DNA of 64,000 nt from Hymenobacter sp. BT18 (GTDB lineage Bacteria; Bacteroidota; Bacteroidia; Cytophagales; Hymenobacteraceae): assembly GCF_012273015.1 (NCBI RefSeq), contig NZ_CP050954.1:1116001-1180000 (forward strand), in the 5' to 3' direction. The notes under the pieces are model-generated. The model saw only the letters and a list, made by a program, of their open reading frames with translations, did not search any database and was not told the origin of the DNA. Position 1 is the stretch's first letter; each line of letters opens with the position of its first letter. The position numbers were made by a program, and so were the translations under genes. Of the stretch, positions 18,077-26,136 are shown one piece after another.

Positions 18077-19201
18077 CTACTGCAGCTCCAGCAGCGGCAG
18101 CGTCACGCGGAACTCGGTTTCGGTTTGGGCTACCTGCACGGGCTGCTGGGTGAGGAAGGCGTAGCGCGCCGCCAGGTTCTGCAGCCCCAGGCCCGTGGAT
18201 TCGCCCTCGGCCAGGCGGCGCGGGCGGCGCTGGTTGCGCACCGTAAGCGTGCGGGAAGCCACGTCCAGCGTCACCTGAATTTGCAGCGGGTCGCGCTGGG
18301 AGGTGGCGTTGTGCTTGAGGGCATTTTCCAGCAGCAGCTGCACGGCCAGCGGGGGCACCAGCAGGGTTTCCGCCGTAGCGGCGGGCAAGCTTGGCATCTC
18401 CACCTGCACGCCTTCCCCCAGGCGGGTGCGCTGCAGAAACAGGTAGGCCTCCACGAAGCGCAGTTCCTCGGCCAGCGGCACCACTTCCTGCTCCTGGGCA
18501 TCAAGCACGTAGCGGTATACCTGGCTGAGCTGGCGGATAAAGCGCGTGGCGCGGGCCGGGTCATTTTCCTCCACCAACGAGGTCAGCGCGTTCAGGGAGT
18601 TGAACAGAAAGTGTGGGTCGAGCTGGCGGCGCAGGGAGTCGGCCTGAGCCTGGGCATTTTCCTTCTGTAGCCGCTCCGTCTGGATGGCCGCCTCGCGCCA
18701 GCCCAGCAGAAACGAGCGGCTGTGCATAAACAACGACACCACCACCGTAATCAGCAGGGGAATAATAAACTGCCGGATGGAGAGGTCGGAGAGTGGACGG
18801 TGGTGGTAAAAAACCAGAAAGCCACCCGACACCAGCAAAATGACCAGCAACGACATTACCAGGGAAAAAGCCAGCGTGATGAGGAACCGCCGGATAGGCT
18901 GGGCCGTCCAGTCGACGCGGCGGTTAAGCCACTCGCTGGGGTAGCCGTTGGCCAGCCACAGCCCCACGGTGTAGCAGAAGTTGTAGCTGAACGTTACCAG
19001 GAAATCCTCGCTCCACACGGCGCAGCCCCGGCAAAACAGGAAGCTTAGCCCCAGCGAGGCAGTAGTCATCAGGCCCAGCCCCCAGGCCAGCTTGCGGTGC
19101 GGGTAGTGCCGGCCCAAGTTGGCCACCTCGGCGGCAGTAATGGGCGCCGGCGCGTTGGGGGGCGCTACGGCCGGTTTCGATAGCAAGGCAGAATCAGCCA
19201 T
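18077..19201 (-). CDS. LytS/YehU-type sensor histidine kinase
   Basis: This 374-residue membrane kinase has a hydrophobic N-terminal half with about four membrane segments between residues 38 and 165 and a short coiled coil near 170-190. The His_kinase domain has H197 in RQLDPHFLFNSLN. The N-box-like LLENALKHNA and STGLGLQNLAARY form the ATP site. The ATG at 19201 (MADSALLSKP) is chosen because the 17-residue upstream extension is not conserved-looking. It heads the minus-strand operon with the LytTR regulator and the PAP2-like gene. Confidence 0.9.
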   Translation of the reverse strand: MADSALLSKPAVAPPNAPAPITAAEVANLGRHYPHRKLAWGLGLMTTASLGLSFLFCRGCAVWSEDFLVTFSYNFCYTVGLWLANGYPSEWLNRRVDWTAQPIRRFLITLAFSLVMSLLVILLVSGGFLVFYHHRPLSDLSIRQFIIPLLITVVVSLFMHSRSFLLGWREAAIQTERLQKENAQAQADSLRRQLDPHFLFNSLNALTSLVEENDPARATRFIRQLSQVYRYVLDAQEQEVVPLAEELRFVEAYLFLQRTRLGEGVQVEMPSLPAATAETLLVPPLAVQLLLENALKHNATSQRDPLQIQVTLDVASRTLTVRNQRRPRRLAEGESTGLGLQNLAARYAFLTQQPVQVAQTETEFRVTLPLLELQ

Positions 19202-19340
19202 AAGATACAAGCCCGTAGGCCGGAAAAAAGCAGGGGCAAAAGATACGCACAAAGGGGCGAGCCGGGGGTATGGCGGCTTCTTAAGCCCGTTGTGCCAGCA
19301 GTGCGTCCCTCCTGCGGGAAGGTTGTCGTGGCATCAGCCC

Positions 19341-19367
19341 GTCCTGCTGGTCTTGTCGAAGCAGGAC
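19341..19367. repeat. Small hairpin downstream of the 19384-20085 gene
   Basis: GTCCTGCT at 19341-19348 pairs with AGCAGGAC at 19360-19367 across an 11-nt loop containing TTGTCGA. The core resembles the family A palindromes, so it may be a degenerate copy. It lies 17 bases past the stop of the minus-strand gene. Confidence 0.5.
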
Positions 19368-19383
19368 AGGCTTGAATGCCTCC

Positions 19384-20085
19384 TTACTTCGCGGCCGTGG
19401 CTTCGTAGTTTTTCAGGCGGCCGAGCACCTGCCGCTCGCCCCAGTTGGGGGCCACGGCGGAAGCGGGCTTGAAGGCGGCAAAGCGCACTTTGGCTTGCTC
19501 GTAGATAGGCTTGGCCACCTCGGCCCCGCCCCCAAACATGCTGGGCGTGTAGTACACGTTGTTGGCTTGCACCAGGTAGATGCGCGGGTTGGCCGGGTTC
19601 AGTTTTTTGGCCTGCGCCAGCGTCTCGTTCACCATGCCCGAGTACTTCATGGAGCGCATCATTGGGGCCACGCCCAGGCGGGCCTGGTAGAGGTAGGCCT
19701 GCAGCACGAGCAGCTCCGATTCGTCGCCGCCCAGCTTGCGGGCCTGGGTGAGGGCGGTTTCAGCCTGGTCGAGGTACTTATCCTTGGTGTCGCCGTCTTC
19801 CTTGCTCACAAAGCAGGTGATAACGCGGGTATAGGCCTGGTAGTAGCGCGGCAGCCAGTCCTGGGGCTTCACCGAGGCGGCCCGCTCCAGTTTGGCGTCG
19901 GCCTGCTTGAGCTGGGCCGGGTCGCCGGTGCTCATCAGCTCCTGCACGGTGGCAGCTAGCAGCTGCGTGTAGGCATCGGTGGGCTGGGCGCCGGGCGCAG
20001 CCGGCGCAGCAGTAGCGGCGGTAGTCTGGGCCTGGGCGGCGAAGGAGGCGGCAACGAGGGCGAGGGCGAACAGGGTCTTTTTCAT
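19384..20085 (-). CDS. Secreted hypothetical protein, TPR-like
   Basis: This 233-residue protein has a clear Sec signal peptide (MKKTLFALALVAASFAAQAQ). After a low-complexity Ala/Pro/Thr linker it is helical. Segments such as LKQADAKLERAASVKPQDWLP, KYLDQAETALTQARKLGGDE and NETLAQAKKLNPANPRIYLV look like tetratricopeptide-type repeats. The function is unknown and protein-protein interaction in the periplasm is a guess. It is in the same direction as the TonB-dependent receptor upstream, but a 347-base gap with palindromes separates them. Confidence 0.75.
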   Translation of the reverse strand: MKKTLFALALVAASFAAQAQTTAATAAPAAPGAQPTDAYTQLLAATVQELMSTGDPAQLKQADAKLERAASVKPQDWLPRYYQAYTRVITCFVSKEDGDTKDKYLDQAETALTQARKLGGDESELLVLQAYLYQARLGVAPMMRSMKYSGMVNETLAQAKKLNPANPRIYLVQANNVYYTPSMFGGGAEVAKPIYEQAKVRFAAFKPASAVAPNWGERQVLGRLKNYEATAAK

Positions 20086-20432
20086 AACTCAGAAGGGCTG
20101 AAAAGTGGGTAAAAGCGTTGTTGTGTGGTTGAGTGATTCAAAGGTGCGGCACGGCCGGCCCCGCTGAAACTTGCCGTTACCGAAGCGTCGGATTTTCGGG
20201 ATGAAGCGTCGGGAAGGGAGTTTCTGGTTGCTGGTTGCTGGTTGTTAGAAAAAGAACGTCATGCAGAGCGTAGCGAAGCATCTCGCTAGTGTGGTAACCC
20301 AATGAAGCGGTACAGATGCTACGGCCTTGCAGGAACCAGGCAAAGCGTGACAGTTACCACCACAACGTCAGCACGCGAGATGCTTCGCTACGCTCTGCAT
20401 GACGTTGTTTTTCCTGGCAACTGGCAACTGAG
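20086..20432. repeat. Intergenic composite palindrome, family B copy 1
   Basis: No gene is seen in this 347-base gap. Arms 20255-20286 and 20375-20406 are perfectly complementary over 32 bp (outer end AACGTCATGCAGAGCG). The 88-nt loop contains a nested GTGGTAAC/GTTACCAC pair at 20291-20298 and 20353-20360. Outside the arms are low-complexity TGGTTGC repeats (20225-20247) on the left and CTGGCAACTGGCAACTG on the right, an outer inverted pair. The same layout recurs at 22700-22956. Confidence 0.85.
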
Positions 20433-22613
20433 CTACTCCGGGGCGGTATTCAGGTCTACCGGCTTCTTGTTGATGGAGATGAACAGGCCCACGAACAGCA
20501 TGCGCGGGGCCGAGGGTGTGACGGCAGTGCGGGCGTAGGAACCGTCGGGGCTGGCCTGGGTGGCGTAGCGGTAGCCGTACACATTCTCGCGGCCCAGCAC
20601 GTTGCTCACGCTCACGTAGAGGATGGTAAACTGCCCCCGGAGGCGGGTGAGGTAGCTGGCGTTGAAGCTCAGGTCCTGGTAGCTGGGCAGGCGGCCCTGG
20701 TTGTAGCCTTCCTGGGCAGGGTTGTGGTAGCGGCGCGGGCTGCCGTAGCTGGCCGTGAAGCCCACCTGGGTGTGCGCCTTGGCAATCCAGTACTTGCCCA
20801 CGAGGCTCAGGTTGTGGCGTGCGGCAAAGGTGGGCACGGCCAGCATCGGGTCCTGCCGGGCCTGGCGGCGCGTGTCGAGCAAGCCGTAGCTCACCCAGTA
20901 ATCGGTGTTGCGAAGGGTTTTTCGGTCGCGCCAGTACAGGTCGAGGCCGCGGGCGTAGCCGGTGCCGGCGCTGCGGTAGGCGGCGGGGTTGTGGGGCTGC
21001 TGCGCGTCGAATACGGTGAGGTTTTGATACGCCTTGTCGTAGGCTTCCAGGCGCAGGGTGCGGTTGTCGCGGGCATACTGGTAGGTGACCAGGGCATGAC
21101 GGGCCCGCTCGAAGCGCAAGTCGTGGCTTACACGCAGCAGGTCGTTGGCGGGCGTCTGGTAAAACAAGCCGTAGGCCCCCGAAACCGAGCTATTCTCACT
21201 GGTTTGCCAGGCCAGGGCCAGGCGCGGGGCGGCGTTCCAGCGGCCCAGCACCGCCGAGTACTCGGCCCGGCCACCCACGCGGGCTCCCACCCGGTCGGCC
21301 AGGCTGATGTCGGCCTCGGCAAAGGCGGCCCCCCGGCGCTCGGTAAAGGAACCATCCTGCCAGATGGGGGCATCGGCGGCGGCCTGGTAGGTGCGGCGGT
21401 ACTGCTGGCCCAGGGCTTCAGCACCCAGCTTCAGGCTCCAGTTGGCCCCGGCCGAGTCGTTGGTGAGCACCAGGCGGCCCACCAGACTTTGCTCCATTTC
21501 CCGCAGGCGCATGTCGACGGGGCGCACCTGGTTGTCGTCGCGGGTGAGGGCGGCGCCGGTGCTCAAACTCCAGCCCCGGCGCAGGGGGCTGCGGAAGGTG
21601 GCATTGAGGTAGCCGTTGCCGTTGCGCAGGGCCACGGTTTGGTCGGCGGTGAAGGCCTGGTTGGGCTGGCGCAAAGCCAGCTGCTGCTGCTGCCACACGC
21701 CGTACACTTTCAGCATGCCGGCCTCGCCGGTGCGGTGGCGCAAGCTCAGCGAGGAGCCCAGGCTCTGCGGGGCTTTCACCCACCCGAAGCTTTGCGGCAC
21801 CAGTCCGTAGTAAGGCTGCAGGTTCATATAGTCGGCCGTAACGGCCACCGAGGTACGCTCCCAGCGCTGCACCCGACTCAGGCTCCCCCCCACCGACATC
21901 AAGCTCACGCCCGTCTGCGTTTCCGGGGCCAGATCAGTTGTATTCAGCAGCACCACGGCGCTGAGCGCCTGCCCGTACTCGGCCGAGTAGCCGCCGGTGC
22001 TGAACACGGTGCCCTTAAACAGGAAGGGCGAAAACCGCCCCCGGGCCGGTACGCTGGGCACCGAGCCGCCGTAGGGGTTCTGCACGGGCAGCCCATCGAG
22101 GTAGGTTTTCGTTTCGCCGGCGGCCCCGCCCCGCACGAACAGCTTGCCCTCGTCGCCCACCCGGGTGGTGCCGGGCAGGGCATTCAGGGCCCCGGCCACG
22201 TCGCCCAAGGCACCCGCCGTGGTCACAATGTCGAGGGGCTTGAGCACGGCGCTGCGCTTTTCGTCGCTGGCCTCGAAGGAGCCGGCCGTGATGACCACGC
22301 CGCCCAGCTGGTGCCGGTCGGCTTTCAGCTGCAGGGGCAGCGGCAGCTCCCCGCCCGCCAGTTGCACGGGCACCGCCTGGGCCAGGTAGCCCAGCAAACT
22401 GAGCTGCAGCGTTTGGGCGCCGGTTTGGGTGGTTTCGAAGCGAAAAGCGCCGACCGAGTCGGTGCTGGCCCCGTCGAAGGAGCCGCGCAGAAATACGTTT
22501 ACGCCGGGCAAGGGCTGGCCGTGGTCGTCGCGCACGGTGCCGCGCAGGGTGGTGGTTTGGGCTAGCCCAAGCAGCGGGGCGAGCAGAAGCAGAACGAGAA
22601 CAAGTGGTTTCAT
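20433..22613 (-). CDS. TonB-dependent receptor with CarboxypepD-like N-terminal domain
   Basis: This 726-residue outer-membrane protein has a signal peptide (VLVLLLLAPLLGLAQ). It is followed by a carboxypeptidase-regulatory-like domain at about 22-105 (LRGTVRDDHGQPLPGVNVFL), a plug domain (about 110-225, with KLFVRGGAAGETKTYLDGLP), and a beta-barrel with many aromatic-rich strands. No SusC-type length or adjacent SusD is present, so it is a stand-alone receptor. The ligand is unknown, and siderophores, metals or peptides are possible. The final strand is not a typical C-terminal aromatic, because the end reads NKKPVDLNTAPE. Confidence 0.88.
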   Translation of the reverse strand: MKPLVLVLLLLAPLLGLAQTTTLRGTVRDDHGQPLPGVNVFLRGSFDGASTDSVGAFRFETTQTGAQTLQLSLLGYLAQAVPVQLAGGELPLPLQLKADRHQLGGVVITAGSFEASDEKRSAVLKPLDIVTTAGALGDVAGALNALPGTTRVGDEGKLFVRGGAAGETKTYLDGLPVQNPYGGSVPSVPARGRFSPFLFKGTVFSTGGYSAEYGQALSAVVLLNTTDLAPETQTGVSLMSVGGSLSRVQRWERTSVAVTADYMNLQPYYGLVPQSFGWVKAPQSLGSSLSLRHRTGEAGMLKVYGVWQQQQLALRQPNQAFTADQTVALRNGNGYLNATFRSPLRRGWSLSTGAALTRDDNQVRPVDMRLREMEQSLVGRLVLTNDSAGANWSLKLGAEALGQQYRRTYQAAADAPIWQDGSFTERRGAAFAEADISLADRVGARVGGRAEYSAVLGRWNAAPRLALAWQTSENSSVSGAYGLFYQTPANDLLRVSHDLRFERARHALVTYQYARDNRTLRLEAYDKAYQNLTVFDAQQPHNPAAYRSAGTGYARGLDLYWRDRKTLRNTDYWVSYGLLDTRRQARQDPMLAVPTFAARHNLSLVGKYWIAKAHTQVGFTASYGSPRRYHNPAQEGYNQGRLPSYQDLSFNASYLTRLRGQFTILYVSVSNVLGRENVYGYRYATQASPDGSYARTAVTPSAPRMLFVGLFISINKKPVDLNTAPE

Positions 22614-22956
22614 AGCCAGCAGCGGTGAGGTGATGGCTCAAAAGTGGCCCACCGCCACCGCGCCGGAAATTTGCTGTTACCGAAGCGTCAGAATCAGGGG
22701 ATGAAGTGTTGGTGGTTGCTGGTTTCTAGTTGCTGGTTGTTCGTTGTCAGGCAGAACGTCATGCAGAGCGGAGCGAAGCATCTCGCGTGCTGACGTTGTG
22801 CTGGTAACTATCACGCTTCGCTTGGCGCCCACAAGACCATAGCATCTGGACCGCTTCGTTGGAGTACTGCTGCAACATCAGCACGCGAGATACTTCGCTG
22901 CGCTCTGCATGACGTTCTGCTATTCTCTATTCCTGGCAACCAGCAACCAGCAACAA
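22614..22956. repeat. Intergenic composite palindrome, family B copy 2
   Basis: No gene is seen here. Arms 22755-22797 and 22874-22916 are complementary over 43 positions with three mismatches (outer end AACGTCATGCAGAGCG, inner end GTGCTGACGTT). GGTTGCTGGTT-type repeats lie to the left near 22710-22735, and GGCAACCAGCAACCAGCAAC lies to the right near 22936-22955. The layout is the same as at 20086-20432. Confidence 0.85.
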
Positions 22957-23712
22957 CTAATCAGCAACCACCCCTAGCATCACCCCAAAATCTCCATCCA
23001 CCTGCTCCCAGCCCTGGGCGGGCAGGTAGGTGCGCGACACGAACCCGTCCAGGTACAGGGCCTGACGGCAGCCCTGGCGCTGGAAGTAGCGGGCGAAGTC
23101 GTAGAAGTTGATTTCCTGCCTCGACAGCACCAGCAGCACGCGCCCGTCGGGCAGCAGCCCCACGCCGTTGCGAATCTGGCGGTTCTGGGAGCCGGGCCGA
23201 AACGCCGGGTGCAGCTGCCCGTCCCGCACCAGCATGGGCCCCGACTGGGTGGCATATTGCACCTGCGGCCCCACCCGAAACGCGGCGGTGGGCACAATAC
23301 CGGCTTGTCCGGCGCGGGTGAGGTAGAACACGCCGTTGGGCTGAAGATAAAAGTTGCCGATGCCGCGCGTGGTATCCAAGGGGGTGCGCTGCCGGCCGTC
23401 TTCGATGAACAGCCCCAGGGGCACCGGGCCGGTGCGGTACATGCCCCCGTTGCAGGCAAACACGAGGCGCTGCCCCCGGCCCATCAGCCAGTCGCGTAAG
23501 CGGCCGAGGCTGCGCAGGGGCTGGCCCTGCTCATCCCGCCAGTACAGGCGCAGCGTCTGCCGCCGCGGGTTCACCGTGTAGCTGATGAACTGGCTGGCGT
23601 CAGTAGAGTCGGGCGGGGTGCAGGCGGGGAGGGCGGCGCTCAGGGCAAGTAGCACCCCGCTAAGCCAAAGCTCGCAGGCTGTTTTGCGGCCGACTGTCTT
23701 AGTGGGGTGCAT
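22957..23712 (-). CDS. Phosphodiester glycosidase (NAGPA-like) family protein
   Basis: This 251-residue exported protein matches the NAGPA-like domain: RLVFACNGGMYRTGPVPLGLFIEDG, then FYLQPNGVFYLT, ATQSGPMLVRDG, RNGVGLLPDGRVLLVLS and LYLDGFVSRTYLP. Members include enzymes that remove phosphodiester-linked sugars. The N-terminal hydrophobic stretch ends in LSAALPACTPPDS, a possible lipoprotein site at the Cys. The ATG at 23712 (MHPTKTV) is preferred over one 15 bases upstream. Either start overlaps the end of the preceding gene, so the two are probably co-transcribed. Confidence 0.75.
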   Translation of the reverse strand: MHPTKTVGRKTACELWLSGVLLALSAALPACTPPDSTDASQFISYTVNPRRQTLRLYWRDEQGQPLRSLGRLRDWLMGRGQRLVFACNGGMYRTGPVPLGLFIEDGRQRTPLDTTRGIGNFYLQPNGVFYLTRAGQAGIVPTAAFRVGPQVQYATQSGPMLVRDGQLHPAFRPGSQNRQIRNGVGLLPDGRVLLVLSRQEINFYDFARYFQRQGCRQALYLDGFVSRTYLPAQGWEQVDGDFGVMLGVVAD

Positions 23713-24220
23713 GCTGTTGGGCCGCATACCCCGCTACTTCTGCCGCCTGCGCTGCTTTTTTCTGAATAGCAGCAATGGTGCGCATTATGTAGAGCGCTAC
23801 CAGGTTGACGCTAAGCCGGGTTTCCTCTCCACTGCTATTGAAATTTACCTGATAGCTTGAGACAGACGCTGATATAATGCTCTTGGTTTCTGCCGTAAAA
23901 TCAGCCCCTAGTAAGACGCTCACGCCGGCAACATATTCCAGCCCAAAGCCCACCACGCTAAAACTAATCACCTGCAGGGCCTGATTGAGCATGGAAAGTT
24001 GAAGTCCTTTCTCCGTGTGGCCTTTCAGCAGCTGCTGACCGCAGTAGATAGAGTAGCTGTGTAAGCCAAATCCTACGGCCAGTGCCAGGAGCGAGCCGCC
24101 CGTGAGGTAGCCACTCAGCACCATCAGCCAGAACATCAGACCAATCCCTAGCACCCCACCAATAATCTGATAGTACGCCAGCCATTTCAGGGTATGCTCG
24201 GCTTTTCGATAAACGGACAT
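23699..24220 (-). CDS. Hypothetical membrane protein
   Basis: This 173-residue protein was not recognised. Residues 12-61 hold two hydrophobic segments (IIGGVLGIGLMFWLMVLSGY and SLLALAVGFGLHSYSIYCG). A third lies near 85-108 (VISFSVVGFGLEYVAGVSVL). The C-terminal third is soluble, with a predicted helix AIQKKAAQAAEVAGYAAQ. Its 3' end overlaps the phosphodiester glycosidase start by 14 bases, which suggests translational coupling. Confidence 0.7.
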   Translation of the reverse strand: MSVYRKAEHTLKWLAYYQIIGGVLGIGLMFWLMVLSGYLTGGSLLALAVGFGLHSYSIYCGQQLLKGHTEKGLQLSMLNQALQVISFSVVGFGLEYVAGVSVLLGADFTAETKSIISASVSSYQVNFNSSGEETRLSVNLVALYIMRTIAAIQKKAAQAAEVAGYAAQQHAPH

Positions 24221-24627
24221 GGGTGGATTTTCCTCAGGTAGTTTCTGGTTCTTTCGGCGGCGCCTTTGCTTGAGCTGTCCAAACTACGCCAATCCTAGCT
24301 ATTCCCTCAACGTGCCGTCCTGTTATCCTGAAAAGTCAACGAGTTGTCCAGCGAAGCCAACGGGTTGTCCGCGGAGGAAACCCAGGTGTCTGCAGAACCT
24401 ATCTATTTGTCCTCCGAGGACAACTAACGGCCCCAGTACGGTGTAACTAACAGAGAGAAGCCGATAACATAGGACGGACTAACTGTTCAACATCCGCAAG
24501 CTCTAGGCCAAACCCCCGGGTGGCAAAATGGGTTAGAGGGATGGTATAGACCCTCATACAGAAGAACGTCATTCTCGGCTTCGCTCGGAATGACATTCTG
24601 TTCAGCACAAATCTTCTCTTTCGCCCT
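24221..24627. repeat. Intergenic region with 21-nt tandem repeat and small palindrome
   Basis: This 407-base gap has no convincing gene. An imperfect 21-nt tandem repeat occurs four times at 24333-24353, 24354-24374, 24375-24395 and 24396-24416, with TTGTCC (or GTGTCT) at the same phase in each unit and a partial fifth unit after it. A separate hairpin with GTCATTC (24568-24574) and GAATGAC (24588-24594) lies upstream of the pirin gene and resembles a shortened dispersed palindrome. The 75-codon plus frame over the repeats lacks other coding signs. Confidence 0.6.
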
Positions 24628-25512
24628 ATGCCTCCTACGCATCCCGGCCGCCGCATCTTTCAGATTATTAATGGTAATAAGAAAGCCGTGGGCGACGGCT
24701 TCGATGTGACCAGCCCCATGCCCGGGCCGCGCATCCGCCAGCTCAGCCCCTACCTGCTCATCGACCACACCGGCCCCATGCCGGTGGCGCCCACCGAGGC
24801 TCCGCTGGGCACCCCACCCCACCCCCACCGCGGCTTCGAAACGGTGACGGTGGTGTACGAAGGCGCCCTGGCCCACCGCGACACGGCCGGGCACAGCGGC
24901 ACCCTCGGCCCCGGCGACGTGCAGTGGATGACGGCCGGGGCGGGCCTCTTGCACGAGGAGCGCCACGAGCGGGCGTTTGCCCGCCGGGGCGGTACCCTGG
25001 AGCTGCTGCAGCTGTGGGTGAACGTGCCCAGGAAGGACAAGCTGGCCCCGCCCCGCTACCAGAACATCCGGGCGGCGGCCATTCCCGAGGTGCCCGCCGC
25101 CGAGGGCCGGGGCCGCATCCGGGTGGTGGCCGGTGAATACGAAGGCGTTACGGGGCCCGCCGAAACGTTTTCGCCCATCACTCTGCTGGATGTACATGTG
25201 CCCGCCGGGGCCGAAACGACCATCTGCCTGCCCGCCGAGTACAACGTAGGGTTCTACGTGGTGCGCGGGCAGGTTCAGCTGGCCGATGGGCGTACGGCCG
25301 GCAGCAAGCAGCTGGTGGTTTTCGGCTGGAACTCCCCCGAGGTGCCCTTCACCGCTACGGAAGACACGGTGCTGCTGGTGCTGGCCGGCGCGCCCATTGA
25401 GGAGCCCCTGGCTACCTACGGTCCCTTCGTAATGAACACCAACCAGGAGCTGGTACAGGCCATTGCCGACTTCGAAAGCGGCGGCATGGGGCAGTTCCCG
25501 GAGGAGGAGTAG
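24628..25512 (+). CDS. Pirin family protein
   Basis: This 294-residue bicupin has metal ligands in the N-terminal cupin: HPHRGFETVTVVYEG (two His and context), then HRDTAGHSGTLGPGDVQWMTAGAGLLHEE, supplying further His/Glu ligands. The C-terminal cupin includes DVHVPAGAETTICLPAEYN. Pirins bind iron. Some act as quercetin 2,3-dioxygenases or redox sensors, and the role here is not determined. The ElaA-like gene follows after 48 bases in the same direction, with a terminator behind it. Confidence 0.9.
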   Translation: MPPTHPGRRIFQIINGNKKAVGDGFDVTSPMPGPRIRQLSPYLLIDHTGPMPVAPTEAPLGTPPHPHRGFETVTVVYEGALAHRDTAGHSGTLGPGDVQWMTAGAGLLHEERHERAFARRGGTLELLQLWVNVPRKDKLAPPRYQNIRAAAIPEVPAAEGRGRIRVVAGEYEGVTGPAETFSPITLLDVHVPAGAETTICLPAEYNVGFYVVRGQVQLADGRTAGSKQLVVFGWNSPEVPFTATEDTVLLVLAGAPIEEPLATYGPFVMNTNQELVQAIADFESGGMGQFPEEE

Positions 25513-25560
25513 CACCGGCACCCCCGTTCCCGTACCTTCGCCCCTCCTGTTTTCCTGCCC

Positions 25561-26010
25561 ATGACGCTGACCTGGACCCATAAGCCCTTCCCTGCCCTCA
25601 CCCTCTCCGAACTCTACGCCCTGCTGCAACTGCGCTCCGAAGTGTTTGTCGTAGAGCAAACCTGCGCGTTCCAGGACATTGATGGGCAAGACCAGGCCGC
25701 CTGGCACTTGCTGGGCTATACCGAGGGCGGGGAGTTGGCCGCCTACGCCCGCCTGTTCGGGCCGGGCATCAGCTACCCCGAGGCCAGCATCGGGCGGGTG
25801 GTAGTCAGCCCGAGGTTCCGGCGCTACGGCCTGGGCCGGCAACTGCTGCAGGAAGCCCTGGCCACCGTGGCCGCGCAGTTTGGGCCGCAGCCTATCCAGA
25901 TCGGGGCCCAGCAGTATCTGCAGCAGTTCTACGAAGACTTCGGCTTTCGGCAGGTGGGCGAGGGCTACCTGGAAGACGGCATTCCGCACCTGCACATGGT
26001 GCGGCCCTAG
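25561..26010 (+). CDS. ElaA-like GNAT acetyltransferase
   Basis: This 149-residue single-domain GNAT protein resembles ElaA. The N-terminus LTLSELYALLQLRSEVFVVEQ and FQDIDGQDQAAWHLLGY are characteristic. The acetyl-CoA-binding segment is IGRVVVSPRFRRYGLGRQLL (about 78-97). The FYEDFGFRQVGEGYLEDGIPHLHM end is typical. The acceptor substrate is unknown. It is probably co-transcribed with pirin. Confidence 0.88.
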   Translation: MTLTWTHKPFPALTLSELYALLQLRSEVFVVEQTCAFQDIDGQDQAAWHLLGYTEGGELAAYARLFGPGISYPEASIGRVVVSPRFRRYGLGRQLLQEALATVAAQFGPQPIQIGAQQYLQQFYEDFGFRQVGEGYLEDGIPHLHMVRP

Positions 26011-26023
26011 CTCCCGGCGGCGC

Positions 26024-26063
26024 CGGCCTGTAGCCCGACAAATGTCGGTGGGGCCGTTTTTTT
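26024..26063 (+). terminator. Intrinsic terminator after the ElaA-like gene
   Basis: The outer stem is CGGCC (26024-26028) with GGCCG (26052-26056). The inner stem is CCGACA (26035-26040) with TGTCGG (26043-26048). A run of seven T follows at 26057-26063. Confidence 0.8.
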
Positions 26064-26078
26064 CTCCTTGTTTGCCCG

Positions 26079-26086
26079 TAGTTTTG
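26079..26086 (+). promoter_or_regulatory. Candidate -7 promoter box for the PAS-domain gene
   Basis: TAGTTTTG fits the Bacteroidota -7 consensus TAnnTTTG and lies 51 bases before the ATG at 26137, just after the preceding terminator. No convincing -33 TTTG was seen at the usual spacing, so this is tentative. Confidence 0.35.
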
Positions 26087-26136
26087 TTTTCCTGCCGCCC
26101 CCGCCCCGGGGCTTGGCTCTGCCCTGCTTCCTGCTT

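Noticed and set aside
24219..24446. 75-codon plus-strand frame over the 21-nt tandem repeat
   Set aside because: The composition follows the repeat, no start signal or neighbour supports it, and it overlaps the start of the minus-strand membrane protein gene by two bases.
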